A stretch of DNA of 64,000 nt. Source: Facklamia sp050409585. Lineage in GTDB: Bacteria; Bacillota; Bacilli; Lactobacillales; Aerococcaceae. The translations under genes and the position numbers were made by a program. The DNA lies in contig NZ_JBNUPE010000003.1 in assembly GCF_050409585.1 (NCBI RefSeq), positions 1 to 64,000 of the forward strand, read 5' to 3'. Below, piece by piece: positions 1-8,348 of this stretch. The notes under the pieces are model-generated. The model ran no database searches and was not told the DNA's origin. It worked only from the letters and a program-made list of their open reading frames with translations. Position 1 is the first letter of the stretch; every line of letters starts with the position of its first letter.

Positions 1-824
1 TCTCCCGTTTACGTCTTGGCCGTGTATAAGGAAACACCGGTGTAATTTCTTGTTTTAATAGGAATTGGGCGATTGTGGGTGTTTTATACCCATCCATTAC
101 AATCACAGGCTGTTTGGATGTTATAGGCAAAAACTTGCTTATGATCTCCTTTATGAAACCACCCCGCCTCCGGGTCATTAGGACTGATTTTTTGGGATTT
201 TGTTGAGGACTCCTTTTCTGTATTTTTTAGAGGCTTTTTTCCATGGATCTCACGATCTTCTTGGACAGCTTCTAGCATTTCATCCGCCAACCATTTGGCT
301 TGAATAAGTACTTCTTCGTTCGTATATTTCCGACCATTAGCGCAAGCTTTAACATGGGTGCCGTCAATGAAAATAGCTTTAGAATCAATCATGTCCGCTT
401 CAAAACACTGTGTGAGAATCTGGCTAAAGATCTGTTGGGCGATACTTGTCCCTTCGAAACGACGCTTATAATTTTTTCCAAAAGTTGAAAAATGTGGCAC
501 TGGGTCAGTGAGAGATAACCCTAAAAACCAACGATATGCGACATTCACCTGAATTTCTTGAATGGTTTGGCGCATACTTGGAATACCGAATAAATATTGA
601 ATCATAGGTATTTTAATCAGTGTCACTGGGTCAATGCTCGGACGTCCATTATCTAAGCAATAAACATCTTCTACCAGTCCATAAATAAAAGAAAAATCAA
701 TATGTCGATCAATTTTTCTCAGAAGATGTTCTTCTGGAACAAGGTCTTCGAGCGCATGAAAAGCCATCTGATGACGTGCTTCGAACGTTTTACTTTCTGC
801 ATTAGTGGACATCATAGAAATCAC
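1..824 (-). pseudogene. IS1182-family transposase, internally deleted
   Basis: DDE transposase of the IS1182 family. The N-terminal 246 codons are intact and contain the family's helix-turn-helix region (residues about 30-110) and the first catalytic stretch (IFIDGTHVKA, about 150). The frame stops just after ACDCNGW. The bases that follow encode, in another frame, GYKTPTIAQFLL and FPYTRPRRKRE, which in intact relatives lie some 40-50 residues further on. A deletion has therefore joined the two parts out of frame at about position 84-92. The remaining C-terminus continues past the left edge. No functional enzyme is expected. Confidence 0.85.
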
Positions 825-849
825 CCGTTTTCTTTTTATTATATATCAA

Positions 850-892
850 AAAGTCCTCTAAATCACCATAGGTTGGTGATTTAGAGGACTTT
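850..892. terminator. 19-bp perfect hairpin at IS end
   Basis: Perfect inverted repeat with a 19-bp stem (AAAGTCCTCTAAATCACCA and its complement) and a 5-base loop, at the terminus of the damaged IS1182 element upstream of its transposase. Such subterminal hairpins block or shape transcription entering the element; this role is inferred. The stem reads into the truncated MFS gene, whose last codons and stop are supplied by it. Confidence 0.6.
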
Positions 893-1582
893 GTCTACAG
901 TCTGAAATATTAGGATTCCTAATATCTTTCTTTTATTTATTACATATTTTAACCCTGAAACCAATCTTTTCACAAAACTCTGTTTATTAGAGTCTTGTTT
1001 GATATTATTGTAAGGAACTGTTGATATGAGAATCGCTGAAATTAAAAAAGAAAGAGAATTAATAAGAATAAAAACATTAAAGTTGTTAAATACAGATAAT
1101 AATAATGCTCCAACTAATGGCGAAACAACTTTAATAGCACTTGATAACGTGTTTTGCAAAGAATTGAAAGACTCAATATTTTCAGAAGAGATAACATTAG
1201 GTACAACAGCTTTAGCTGAAGGTGAATTTATTGCCATAGACAAACTCAAGACTGAACTTGTAGTGATTAAAATTAACTTGTCTTCGACATAGTCATTAAG
1301 TAAAAAAGCACAGACAAGACACGATATAAAACTAATTAAGTCAGAGAAAATAAGTAAATGTTTTCTATTGTAACGATCAACAATAGGGCCTGCAAAAATA
1401 TTAGCGATTAGAAGTACAAAACTACTTATTCCGTTGACGGTCCCTAACAATGATGTGGTTTTAGTTTGAGAAACTAAAAACCAATTAATTGCATACAAAT
1501 ATAAAGTATCTCCTGCTAATGATATTCCATAATTTGCTAAAAGAGGGAAACTTTTCTTTAAAAAAGAGTTTGTTTTCTTCAT
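881..1582 (-). pseudogene. MFS transporter, truncated by IS insertion
   Basis: N-terminal half of a major facilitator superfamily efflux protein of the MefA/Tet-like group. Seen: about six hydrophobic segments and the loop 2-3 signature region GPIVDRYNRKHLL (about residue 65). Family members have about 400 residues and 12 membrane segments; here the frame ends at 233, and the last eight codons (QTVDKVL and stop) come from the IS end. A possible ribosome site (GGGAGG) sits about 14 bases before the ATG. The substrate cannot be told. The protein lacks its C-terminal half and is probably non-functional. Confidence 0.8.
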
Positions 1583-1991
1583 CTACTTAAAACCTACCTC
1601 CCTTTAAAATTTCATTGAAAAGCTATAAAAGTTTTACAATGATCAATCATTATCAAATTTTTTAATTTTAACAAAAATATAGATTAATAAATTCTCTTTT
1701 GGAAAATTTTAAATTGAGGTCATATTTTTACATGGAGACCTTATAGGATTTTTCAGAGATTTTTATTCATATATTTTATTTCAGAAAAAATTAGTTTTTA
1801 AATTGGTTCATCCATTACGATGTCTCTTTCATATCATATAGAGCGTTTGCATCTTACTATAATAGATTAAAATTTGTCAATAGTAATTAATGGTTAATTT
1901 ATCTATTAAAAGTAAAAATTTTTTGATAGTGTAAAGCTGTATTTTGTGATAAAATTTAAATATCGAATTTTTATGTAAAGGGAGTTATATT
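1583..1991. promoter_or_regulatory. AT-rich intergenic region with promoter for the repeat protein
   Basis: No gene seen in these 409 bases. Near its right end TTGATA (1923-1928) and a TG-preceded GATAAA (1948-1953), 19 bases apart, could form a promoter for the secreted repeat protein; the spacer is longer than ideal. An AAAGGGAG ribosome site (1978-1985) precedes its ATG. The rest is featureless AT-rich DNA apart from short dyads. Confidence 0.4.
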
Positions 1992-3521
1992 ATGTCATTT
2001 AAAAGAAATTTACTTTCTACCCTGTCAATCATTTCTCTGGCGGGAGCTAGCTTACCGATAAATATTTCTGCGCAAGAAACAACTGAAGCAAACCAAACTG
2101 AAGTTGAAAGCTCAGAAAAAGGCCTCAGCTATACTTATGAAGAAGCCGCTAAAAGAGTGGATGAAGATTTCTATGATCAATATCTTTCTTCATTGCATTA
2201 TTATGGAATTACAGACGAAATGCTGGCATCACTTCCTAAAGGAACAGTTCGTGAAGCAGCCATTGAATATTTAATGGCTTTACCGACTGGTGGCGATATC
2301 TCCATGCCTTATGCTCATTTCAAAAAGTTATATCCTGAAATTGTTGAAAATAAGCAAACAAGTACTGAAAAGGAATCAAGCAATTCAAAAGACAAAGGAC
2401 TATCCTATACTTACGAAGAAGCGGCTGAAAAAGTTGATCAAGGATTCTACGATGAATATCTATATTCCCTTCATTATTACGGTGTTACGGATGAAATGCT
2501 GACAAAACTTCCAAAAGACGCTGTACGCGAAGCAGCAATTCAATACTTAATAAAACTGCCGACAGGTGGCGATATTACTATGCCATACAATAATTTCAAA
2601 AAGCTTTACCCTGAGATTTTTAGCCAATCAGATTCTGAGTCAAATAAGCAAAGCCAGACTAAGACTAAAAATAATAACGAAGACCCTTCAAAACACGAAA
2701 AGCTTACTCAACATTTAAGTGACTTAAAAGAAGATTCTGAAGAAGAAAAAGAAGGTTTACCTTTGAATTATAACTTTACAACTGAAAGTGGCGAATATAC
2801 CATTAAATATGTTTCATTATTAGCACCTGCTACTGCTGGCAATCAAGACCAAGTATTACCAATGCTGGTTGTCAAATATGAATTCGAAAATACTTCTGAT
2901 CAAAAAGTAATGGATTATGCTCACGCTTGGGATCAACAAGTCTTCTTCTCTCAATTTAAAGAAGATTCAATGAATAAACTAGAACCAGCCAACTACCAAT
3001 TAGATCCTGATCAAGAAGTTTTTCCTAAGTATGAAGAAGTAGATTCTGGCGAACAAACAACAGTCACAGCTTACTATCAATTGATGGACACCGAATCGCC
3101 TTTGACCCTATCAATTGCAGAAAATGAAACGATTTCTGATTTCGATCTCAAAATCGAAGATTTACTGAAGTTACCTAACCAAAGCGCTCTTTATTTAAAT
3201 GATAGTAACCAAGGTTATCTTTTTGACTTTAATACCCTTTATGTATTAAACCCAAGCCAAGATTTAGTGAATCAATTAGACCTTGAAATTCAAAATCCAT
3301 CTGATTTTGAATTATCTAAAGAAGCAAATGTTCAATTAGAAAAGCTCAATGAAAATGATGTTGAAGCAATTAAATTAGAAAACATCAATTACCAAGTAAC
3401 TGAAGAAGAACAAATTGAAGTCATCAATGAATACGAAGAAGTCATACTGACACTGGAATCTCAATCGAATTGGAATGATTTTGAAGACCTTAACGGTCAA
3501 ATATATCAAATTGTTGAATAA
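1992..3521 (+). CDS. Secreted protein with two 74-residue repeats and a DUF5067-like C-terminus
   Basis: Exported protein of unknown role. It has a signal peptide (residues 1-28, ending INISAQ). Two closely similar 74-residue repeats (about 44-117 and 136-209) share GLSYTYEEAA, a Tyr-rich core with LHYYG, VREAAI, LPTGGDI and FKKLYPEI. A charged low-complexity linker follows (210-255), then a beta-rich region (about 260-375) containing VVKYEFENTSDQ, like DUF5067 domains of Lactobacillales extracellular proteins. There is no LPXTG motif or lipobox, so it is probably released or held non-covalently. It starts with a strong ribosome site and stands alone as a transcription unit. The repeat is not a family I can name. 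Confidence 0.85.
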   Translation: MSFKRNLLSTLSIISLAGASLPINISAQETTEANQTEVESSEKGLSYTYEEAAKRVDEDFYDQYLSSLHYYGITDEMLASLPKGTVREAAIEYLMALPTGGDISMPYAHFKKLYPEIVENKQTSTEKESSNSKDKGLSYTYEEAAEKVDQGFYDEYLYSLHYYGVTDEMLTKLPKDAVREAAIQYLIKLPTGGDITMPYNNFKKLYPEIFSQSDSESNKQSQTKTKNNNEDPSKHEKLTQHLSDLKEDSEEEKEGLPLNYNFTTESGEYTIKYVSLLAPATAGNQDQVLPMLVVKYEFENTSDQKVMDYAHAWDQQVFFSQFKEDSMNKLEPANYQLDPDQEVFPKYEEVDSGEQTTVTAYYQLMDTESPLTLSIAENETISDFDLKIEDLLKLPNQSALYLNDSNQGYLFDFNTLYVLNPSQDLVNQLDLEIQNPSDFELSKEANVQLEKLNENDVEAIKLENINYQVTEEEQIEVINEYEEVILTLESQSNWNDFEDLNGQIYQIVE

Positions 3522-3544
3522 TTTATCATTTAAATAATATAAAT

Positions 3545-3584
3545 AAGGCACCATAAGGTTCACTATCTAACCTCATGGTGCCTT
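3545..3584. terminator. Hairpin terminator copy 1 (duplicated sequence)
   Basis: Near-perfect 16-bp stem (AAGGCACCATAAGGTT paired to AACCTCATGGTGCCTT) with an 8-base loop CACTATCT. It can end the repeat-protein transcript. The same hairpin, loop included, recurs at about 11,303-11,342 after the intact radical SAM gene, so this copy came along with the duplicated gene end beside it. Confidence 0.7.
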
Positions 3585-3595
3585 AGTTGAATGGA

Positions 3596-3715
3596 TTAAC
3601 TCCGCATCCCCTGATAGTCGCCTCTTCTTCTAACTTCTGATAAATAGCGTTTAAGACCTCTCACTTTTTCAATGACCATTGAAGTCCGAATACTTGTTCA
3701 CGTGGTGCATAAATT
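3596..3715 (-). pseudogene. Decayed 3' end of the TIGR01212 radical SAM gene
   Basis: Fragment homologous to the last 40 codons of the intact radical SAM gene that ends at 11,353. Read leftward it gives APREQVFGLQWSLKK, then TGA where the intact gene has Trp, then EVLNAI; after a frame change it gives RRGDYQGMRS and stop. It thus has one nonsense change and one frameshift. Together with the adjoining duplicated terminator, the match spans about 170 bases at roughly 80 percent identity by eye, in the same orientation. Nothing upstream of this tail remains. Confidence 0.85.
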
Positions 3716-3820
3716 TTTTTCTAATGATAAACCGATACTGTCACCGCTCTTTTCTTTTTTGAGTATTTTCCAATCGTTCTAAATTTAATTTTAAACTTTT
3801 TATTCAAAGATATAAGATTT

Positions 3821-3849
3821 TTGAAAACGTTTTTATACTGTGTTAAAAT
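3821..3849 (+). promoter_or_regulatory. Promoter of the small membrane protein gene
   Basis: TTGAAA at 3821-3826, a 17-base spacer, and an extended minus-10 (TGtTAAAAT, hexamer 3844-3849). This is a textbook vegetative promoter about 35 bases upstream of the start codon. Confidence 0.7.
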
Positions 3850-3883
3850 ATAAATAATTAAGTTGATGGAGGGGAAAATGTTT

Positions 3884-4084
3884 ATGAATAAATATGATTT
3901 TAAACCTCATTTAAAATCTTTTTTAGGGGCGACTTTAGGTTATCTCTTAGGTGAATGTGTATTTTATTTTTTAAAAGGTGAAATAGGAGGTGCGATACCT
4001 GTTTATATAGGTGCTATTTTAGGCACTCAATATGCTGTATGGCGTCAGGAGAAAAAGAAATATGAAAAAAAAGATGAGAAATGA
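3884..4084 (+). CDS. Small two-helix membrane protein, unknown function
   Basis: Predicted 66-residue protein beginning MNKYDF. I chose this ATG because GGAGGGG lies nine bases before it; an in-frame ATG two codons earlier is too close to the ribosome site. There are two hydrophobic segments (about residues 15-34 and 38-58), a short glycine-rich turn (GEIGGAIP), and a Lys/Glu-rich cytoplasmic tail. It has its own good promoter and no partner gene on the same strand, and it lies inside the putative island. I do not recognise a named family; bacteriocin-immunity-like small membrane proteins look similar, but nothing specific supports that. Confidence 0.6.
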   Translation: MNKYDFKPHLKSFLGATLGYLLGECVFYFLKGEIGGAIPVYIGAILGTQYAVWRQEKKKYEKKDEK

Positions 4085-4281
4085 TGTTAGTTTTAATTCT
4101 TTTTAAAGTCGTTGTTAAAAATAGCTATCATCTCTTATATTTTAAACTTCGAAAAGATTATTTTAAATTAAATCTATCTTTTGCCACTACCATAGGAGGC
4201 TGCTGCGACTATACTATTCAATAAATTGCTTACCAAACAGGGGCTGTATCATAAGTCCATTTTTGCTATAACCTTTAAAAT

Positions 4282-4323
4282 AAGACCCGAGATAAAATGT
4301 CCACGCATTTTGTCTCGGGTCTT
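4282..4323. terminator. Bidirectional hairpin inside IS left end
   Basis: Long stem (AAGACCCGAGA with AAAATG, and its complement) followed by T-rich DNA on both strands. It would end the transposase transcript and also stop outside transcription entering the element. Confidence 0.75.
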
Positions 4324-4389
4324 TATTTTTTCTTGTTCTTGGATATATAACACCAGTTTATTGATATTGTATGCCAGCAATGCAATGCC

Positions 4390-5886
4390 TCATTCAATTT
4401 TCACCTTCCGTCTGCCTCGAAGGTGGACTCGGGTGAAACCTAAAGAGCCCTTGAGATAGCCAAAGGCAGTTTCAACATCGATTTTTCGGCGGGCATAAAT
4501 GGCTTGGGTGGTTTCTTCTTCAGCCAGTGCACGTTGTTTAGCTTTAAAATATTCCCAAGAAGGATTGACGCTGATTTTTCGGATGGAACCTTTCGGAGTA
4601 AATGCGGCTTCAATGCGTTCGCCTCCTGAAGTGTGCGTTTCAGCTTTGTATTCTTTGAATTGTTGAATCTCGTCATAATGATTTTTTCGCTCACGGTAAG
4701 CACTGAAATTGAAACGTACCCCTTGAAGGTCAATATAATAATCATCTGCTTCATGATAAGTCCAATTGAAGACTTTCTTTTCATCGGATTGCCATTTTTT
4801 TGTCTGTTCTTTTAACATCGTGCTATAGGGGATGATGGCGATGGTATCGGGATGATGGTCTTCTAAGTAGGCATAGTTGGACTCGGAACCATACCCAGCG
4901 TCCATCGAAACATAAGTCATCGAATCAATGAGTGCACGGTGGGTCTCAAAGAATGGTTGAAGCGTTCGTGTGTCGGTTGGATTGGGATAGATGTCATAAG
5001 CTAATACATATTGATTACTGGTGGCGATTTGTAGGTTATAGCCAGGTTTAGTTTGACCGTTTCGCATTGGATCTTCTTTCATCCGCATAAAGGTCGCGTC
5101 AGTATCCGTTTTAGAATAAGAATGACGGTCACCTAAAAGATGACGATGTTTTTCATAGTTTTGTTTCTTTTCAATGCGTTCATTGAGTGGGTGCTTGAGA
5201 GATTTTAAGCGACGACGTGATTGCTTGGCCGGATTAGGCGATTGTTTCTTTGTTTCTTCCACTTCTTTTTCTAAAGCTTCGAGACAGCGCTCTAACTGTG
5301 TCATCACTTCTTCCAGCTGATCCATCGTTAAGTCTGTTCCCTCAGGAAGTGTCATGTCTTGATAGGCTACTTTGGTTTCTTTTAACAGCTCTTTGATTTG
5401 TGCTTCATTGGCTTCATCAAAACGGATGATGTTCTTTTTCCAGACGAAGGTATATTTATTCGCATTCGCTAAAATTTTTGTTCCATCAATAAATAAAGCA
5501 TCGTCTATCAGACGTTGTTCCATTAAATAGTTTACAAGTCCATCAAACCCAGCATCTAGAATGTCTTGAATGCTCTCATCCACTCGGCATCGGCAGATCG
5601 TGGTATGTGAAGGGACTCTACCTTGTGTTAACCATTGAGCCGGTAGGTTTTCAGCCGCAAAGCGTTCAATCTTCCGACTGGTAAATATCTCTCGAGTATA
5701 GGCAAAGAGAATGAGCTTTAAGACGGCAGATAAAGGGTATTCTCTCGGGCGACCAAACACATAAGGATGATCAATGGCTAATTGGTTGACCAAGCCATCA
5801 ATAAAGTGGACAACATGTGCTTCTTCAGGAATATAGGCATAAGAGATTTCCAAAGCTAATTGATTGGTGTTATAATGAAAGTGCAT
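4390..5886 (-). CDS. IS1182-family DDE transposase
   Basis: Full-length 498-residue transposase. The N-terminal DUF772-type region (about 30-130) contains GRPREYPLSAVLKL and the family's TTICRCRVD stretch. The catalytic core carries DALFIDGTKI (first Asp region, about 155), VSMDAGYGSE (second, about 310) and the C-terminal RRKIDVETAFGYLKG (Glu region, about 475). The N-terminal ATG follows an extended minus-10 TGgTATAAT at 5967-5972. There is no frameshift or internal stop, so the enzyme and the element could still be active. It shares only family-level similarity with the damaged IS1182 transposase at the left edge. Confidence 0.93.
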   Translation of the reverse strand: MHFHYNTNQLALEISYAYIPEEAHVVHFIDGLVNQLAIDHPYVFGRPREYPLSAVLKLILFAYTREIFTSRKIERFAAENLPAQWLTQGRVPSHTTICRCRVDESIQDILDAGFDGLVNYLMEQRLIDDALFIDGTKILANANKYTFVWKKNIIRFDEANEAQIKELLKETKVAYQDMTLPEGTDLTMDQLEEVMTQLERCLEALEKEVEETKKQSPNPAKQSRRRLKSLKHPLNERIEKKQNYEKHRHLLGDRHSYSKTDTDATFMRMKEDPMRNGQTKPGYNLQIATSNQYVLAYDIYPNPTDTRTLQPFFETHRALIDSMTYVSMDAGYGSESNYAYLEDHHPDTIAIIPYSTMLKEQTKKWQSDEKKVFNWTYHEADDYYIDLQGVRFNFSAYRERKNHYDEIQQFKEYKAETHTSGGERIEAAFTPKGSIRKISVNPSWEYFKAKQRALAEEETTQAIYARRKIDVETAFGYLKGSLGFTRVHLRGRRKVKIE

Positions 5887-5929
5887 TTTTTATGTCCTTT
5901 CTTTTGTGTTAGAGGAGAGGCATTGGCGA

Positions 5930-6022
5930 AGCAGAAAGCGTCAACTTTCTGCTTTTTTATATCTTCATTATACCATAAAAACCACTATAAACATTGTTTA
6001 AACAACGTTTATAGTGGTTTTT
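5930..6022. other. Two hairpins between IS promoter and right inverted repeat
   Basis: First, GCAGAAAG-loop-CTTTCTGC with a T-run on the + strand (about 5932-5956), a terminator facing outward. Second, a 16-bp stem (AAAAACCACTATAAAC and complement, 5977-6022) around a small inner palindrome. The transposase minus-10 lies between them. They probably limit read-through into the transposase; this is inferred. Confidence 0.55.
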
Positions 6023-6163
6023 CGGTTTGAGACTTATGATACAGCCCCCTTCTATTATTCCTTATCCTAGCACTCGTTAATATAATGCTCCCATCTTTTT
6101 AGACAAAGACTTACATTGTTAACTGATTCCTATTAAACTATTTTATGAATCTATAAGGAAAGA

Positions 6164-7363
6164 TTATAAACTTTCATCTTTGACTCCTTTGAAATTACTT
6201 AGCTTGCTACTTCTTTTAAATTCTATTATAAATATAACCGCAACGATTATTAAGATACAAAAGATATTTGATAGAATACCGCTATTAAAATTTAAATGAC
6301 TTATTTCTATTTGGTTATTTATTTGTCCGGTCACGACAGCAACAGATTGCATATAATTATACGGTATTAAATGCGCCACTTTTTGCAAGGGAACCAAAAT
6401 ATACGACAAACTCATACTCCCTAAAATAACAATCAGAGCCACAAACATTGTAAGCATCTTATCCTTAAAAACCATTGCTATTAAGTATATGGTCGATATA
6501 ACTGTAATAATTGATACCAACTGTAGAATCAGAGCGTTTGAAATTAAACGGCTCATTGCAATCCAACTGGCTGCTAATTTTTCACTGTAAATTAATATTG
6601 GATAATTAAAAGAGCCCTTATCAAAGAATAGACTGGCTAGGATATAAGCGAATATAAGAGTTAGGAAAAATATGGTAGAAGAAATCAAACTACCGATAGC
6701 AGTATTTCGTATAAATCTTTTGAAATAATTATCTGGAATCAATCGATAGATCATTAGTTTATCATGAAAAGCAGAAGCAAATATTTGTGAGAGAATAAAA
6801 ATAATAAGAAAGGTAAATAGAAAAGGCATATACTCATTCCATATAGAAAACATAAAAGTTGCTCCAAATACTGGCTGGATATTATCAGCTTTTAATTTGT
6901 GAGCTGACAGATAGTTATAAAATTTTTCATCACGTTTCAAAGCTTCCATGATTTCTTGATACGAAGACCCATAAAATTTTGAATTTCCTTCTACAATTGA
7001 ACTCGTGTTAGAAATTTTATTAGCCATCATAGTGTAAGCTTCCTGATAGTTCTTCTGTTCCAATGCATTCAGAATCTTTTTATTTTTTTCTTTTAAATCT
7101 TTCGCATTGATTAAATTCTCTTGATCAATCGAACTTATTTGCTCGTTTGTTTCATCTTGACCATCAATTAAACTATTGATTTCTACAATATCTTTATCAA
7201 ATTTAACGTTTTCTTCAATTAAAGTGTTTTTTAGAGAAAAATAATCAATGGATTTATAATTTAAAAACAAGATGGTAGCTATACTCAGAAGAAGAATAAG
7301 TAGTGGCATAACATTTAAACGGCTTCTTAATAATTTCTTAATAAAGAGCATTACTTCCATCAT
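6164..7363 (-). CDS. ABC transporter permease (ABC-2 type)
   Basis: Membrane component of a two-gene ABC transporter. The layout is one N-terminal helix (about 17-35), an extracytoplasmic domain of about 140 residues rich in Asn, Glu and Lys (36-175), then five or six helices (about 180-385). This matches ABC-2 permeases that move peptides, antibiotics or membrane-bound substrates. It is translationally coupled to the ATPase gene: the ATPase stop and this ATG overlap in TAATG. An internal Met at residue 5 could also start. The only other small gene in the same direction is the 39-codon peptide ORF upstream of the ATPase. The substrate is unknown. Confidence 0.8.
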   Translation of the reverse strand: MMEVMLFIKKLLRSRLNVMPLLILLLSIATILFLNYKSIDYFSLKNTLIEENVKFDKDIVEINSLIDGQDETNEQISSIDQENLINAKDLKEKNKKILNALEQKNYQEAYTMMANKISNTSSIVEGNSKFYGSSYQEIMEALKRDEKFYNYLSAHKLKADNIQPVFGATFMFSIWNEYMPFLFTFLIIFILSQIFASAFHDKLMIYRLIPDNYFKRFIRNTAIGSLISSTIFFLTLIFAYILASLFFDKGSFNYPILIYSEKLAASWIAMSRLISNALILQLVSIITVISTIYLIAMVFKDKMLTMFVALIVILGSMSLSYILVPLQKVAHLIPYNYMQSVAVVTGQINNQIEISHLNFNSGILSNIFCILIIVAVIFIIEFKRSSKLSNFKGVKDESL

Positions 7364-7980
7364 TACTTTTCACCTTCTTTCAATTGTTTATCTTGCAAAT
7401 AAACGATAGAATCACAAATGATCCTAAGATCTTCAAGGTAATGGGAAGTTATAATGATTATTTTATCTTTTTCTCGGTTTTTCTTTAATAGTTCAAAAAA
7501 CATCGTTCTGGAATCACTGTCTAATCCGTTCAATATTTCGTCCATTAAATAACATTCTGCGTCACTGATTAAATATAATGCAAAAATCAATTTTTGCTTC
7601 ATGCCTTTGGAATACTTTCGAATAGGCACATTCACAAAATTATCGATGCGACATAAGTGAACAATCTCTTCAGTATTTAAAGAAGATTCCCATTTTAAAT
7701 GAACAAGTTTTAAATAATCCATGCCAGTTAAGTTTTGATCCAGCCATTCAATATCTTCTAAATAAAAGAAATTTTTTCTTTGATTAGTTACGGCTTGATT
7801 ATTAAAACGAATCTCACCCTTATTAATTTCTTTTAACCCTGCAATGGAACGAAACAAAGTCGTCTTACCTGCCCCATTTGGAGCAACAATTCCATAAATA
7901 AATCCATTTAAAAAATTATAGGATGCATTTTCTAATACCGATAGCCTCGTGCTAATTGATACATTTTTTAAAGAGAGCAT
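7363..7980 (-). CDS. ABC transporter ATP-binding protein
   Basis: Single nucleotide-binding domain of 205 residues. Walker A is APNGAGKTT (about 33-41). The signature motif is degenerate, YSKGMKQKL (about 125). Walker B is CYLMDEI with LNGLDSDSR (about 145-158), and a switch His lies in TSHYLEDL (about 180). Similar to BcrA/YxlF-type ATPases of peptide-antibiotic or bacteriocin self-protection exporters, although length and signature alone do not define the substrate. It has a good ribosome site (AGGAGG). It is cotranscribed with the permease and probably with the upstream 39-codon ORF from the promoter near 8320-8348. Confidence 0.85.
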   Translation of the reverse strand: MLSLKNVSISTRLSVLENASYNFLNGFIYGIVAPNGAGKTTLFRSIAGLKEINKGEIRFNNQAVTNQRKNFFYLEDIEWLDQNLTGMDYLKLVHLKWESSLNTEEIVHLCRIDNFVNVPIRKYSKGMKQKLIFALYLISDAECYLMDEILNGLDSDSRTMFFELLKKNREKDKIIIITSHYLEDLRIICDSIVYLQDKQLKEGEK

Positions 7981-8087
7981 AATTTCCTCCTATCAATTAT
8001 AATTTAACATTTTGTCCATGTTGCTGTATTAATATAAAAATGTCAATTCTTACTAGAACAGGTAAAAGTAAAAATATTTCTATCAAA

Positions 8088-8207
8088 CTAGTAATACTTC
8101 AATACTCTGAATGAAGGTGCAGCGGTTGCCACTTGAGGACGAGCAATCCCAACAAAAGAAATTATTACTAATAAAAAACTAAACTTCTTTTTAAAAAAAA
8201 GATGCAT
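8088..8207 (-). CDS. Putative 39-residue secreted peptide precursor
   Basis: Uncatalogued ORF: ATG to TAG encodes a Lys-rich start (MHLFFKKKF), a hydrophobic core (SFLLVIISFVGIA), a small-residue region with PQVATAAP that fits a signal-peptidase AxA site, and a short tail ending SFRVLKYY. This is the architecture of Phr-like or other signalling/bacteriocin precursors; it is not a family member I recognise. It lies 107 bases upstream of the ABC ATPase on the same strand and 112 bases downstream of a strong promoter with a cre-like site. The ribosome site is weak (AAGG, 13 bases before the ATG), which is the main argument against it. Confidence 0.4.
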   Translation of the reverse strand: MHLFFKKKFSFLLVIISFVGIARPQVATAAPSFRVLKYY

Positions 8208-8319
8208 TTTTTGTTTAATGCCTTAGAATCTTTTAAATTTTAAAGGTTTTAAAAAATATAACTAAACTGCATCTAGCTTCTCAGCATCTAATATCGTTAA
8301 TTTCAAATTTAACACATAT

Positions 8320-8348
8320 ATTGTACCAAATAGTTTAAACATAATCAA
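8320..8348 (-). promoter_or_regulatory. Promoter for peptide ORF and ABC transporter
   Basis: Read leftward: TTGATT (8343-8348), a 17-base spacer, and an extended minus-10 TGgTACAAT (hexamer 8320-8325). Transcription would start near 8313 and give a leader of about 105 bases before the 39-codon ORF. No other gene between here and the ABC ATPase could use it. Confidence 0.65.

Larger units (their letters stand above)
1..905 (-). mobile_element. IS1182-family insertion sequence, damaged, runs off left edge
   Basis: Remnant of an IS1182-type element. It holds the transposase reading leftward and, at its right end, a perfect 19-bp hairpin followed by a short tail that fuses into the neighbouring MFS gene. 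The exact right boundary is not provable without a reference; I place it near 893-906 because the MFS reading frame changes character there. The left end lies outside the window. This element is different in sequence from the complete IS1182-family copy further right. Confidence 0.75.
4240..6048 (-). mobile_element. Complete IS1182-family insertion sequence
   Basis: Element of 1,809 bp bounded by perfect 18-bp inverted repeats GGGGCTGTATCATAAGTC (4240-4257 and, inverted, 6031-6048). It carries one full-length transposase gene and strong hairpins near both ends. No clear target-site duplication is visible in the flanks (AACA/CTTC). It sits between the small membrane protein gene and the ABC transporter operon. 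Confidence 0.92.

Noticed and set aside
1680..1850. Short dyads in the AT-rich DNA before the repeat protein
   Set aside because: Stems of five or six bases are expected by chance at this composition.
7981..8087. Short open frame between the 39-codon ORF and the ABC ATPase, and Cys/Thr-rich codons after its stop resembling a lanthipeptide tail
   Set aside because: It needs a TTG start or stop readthrough and has no ribosome site; AT-rich chance similarity is more likely.
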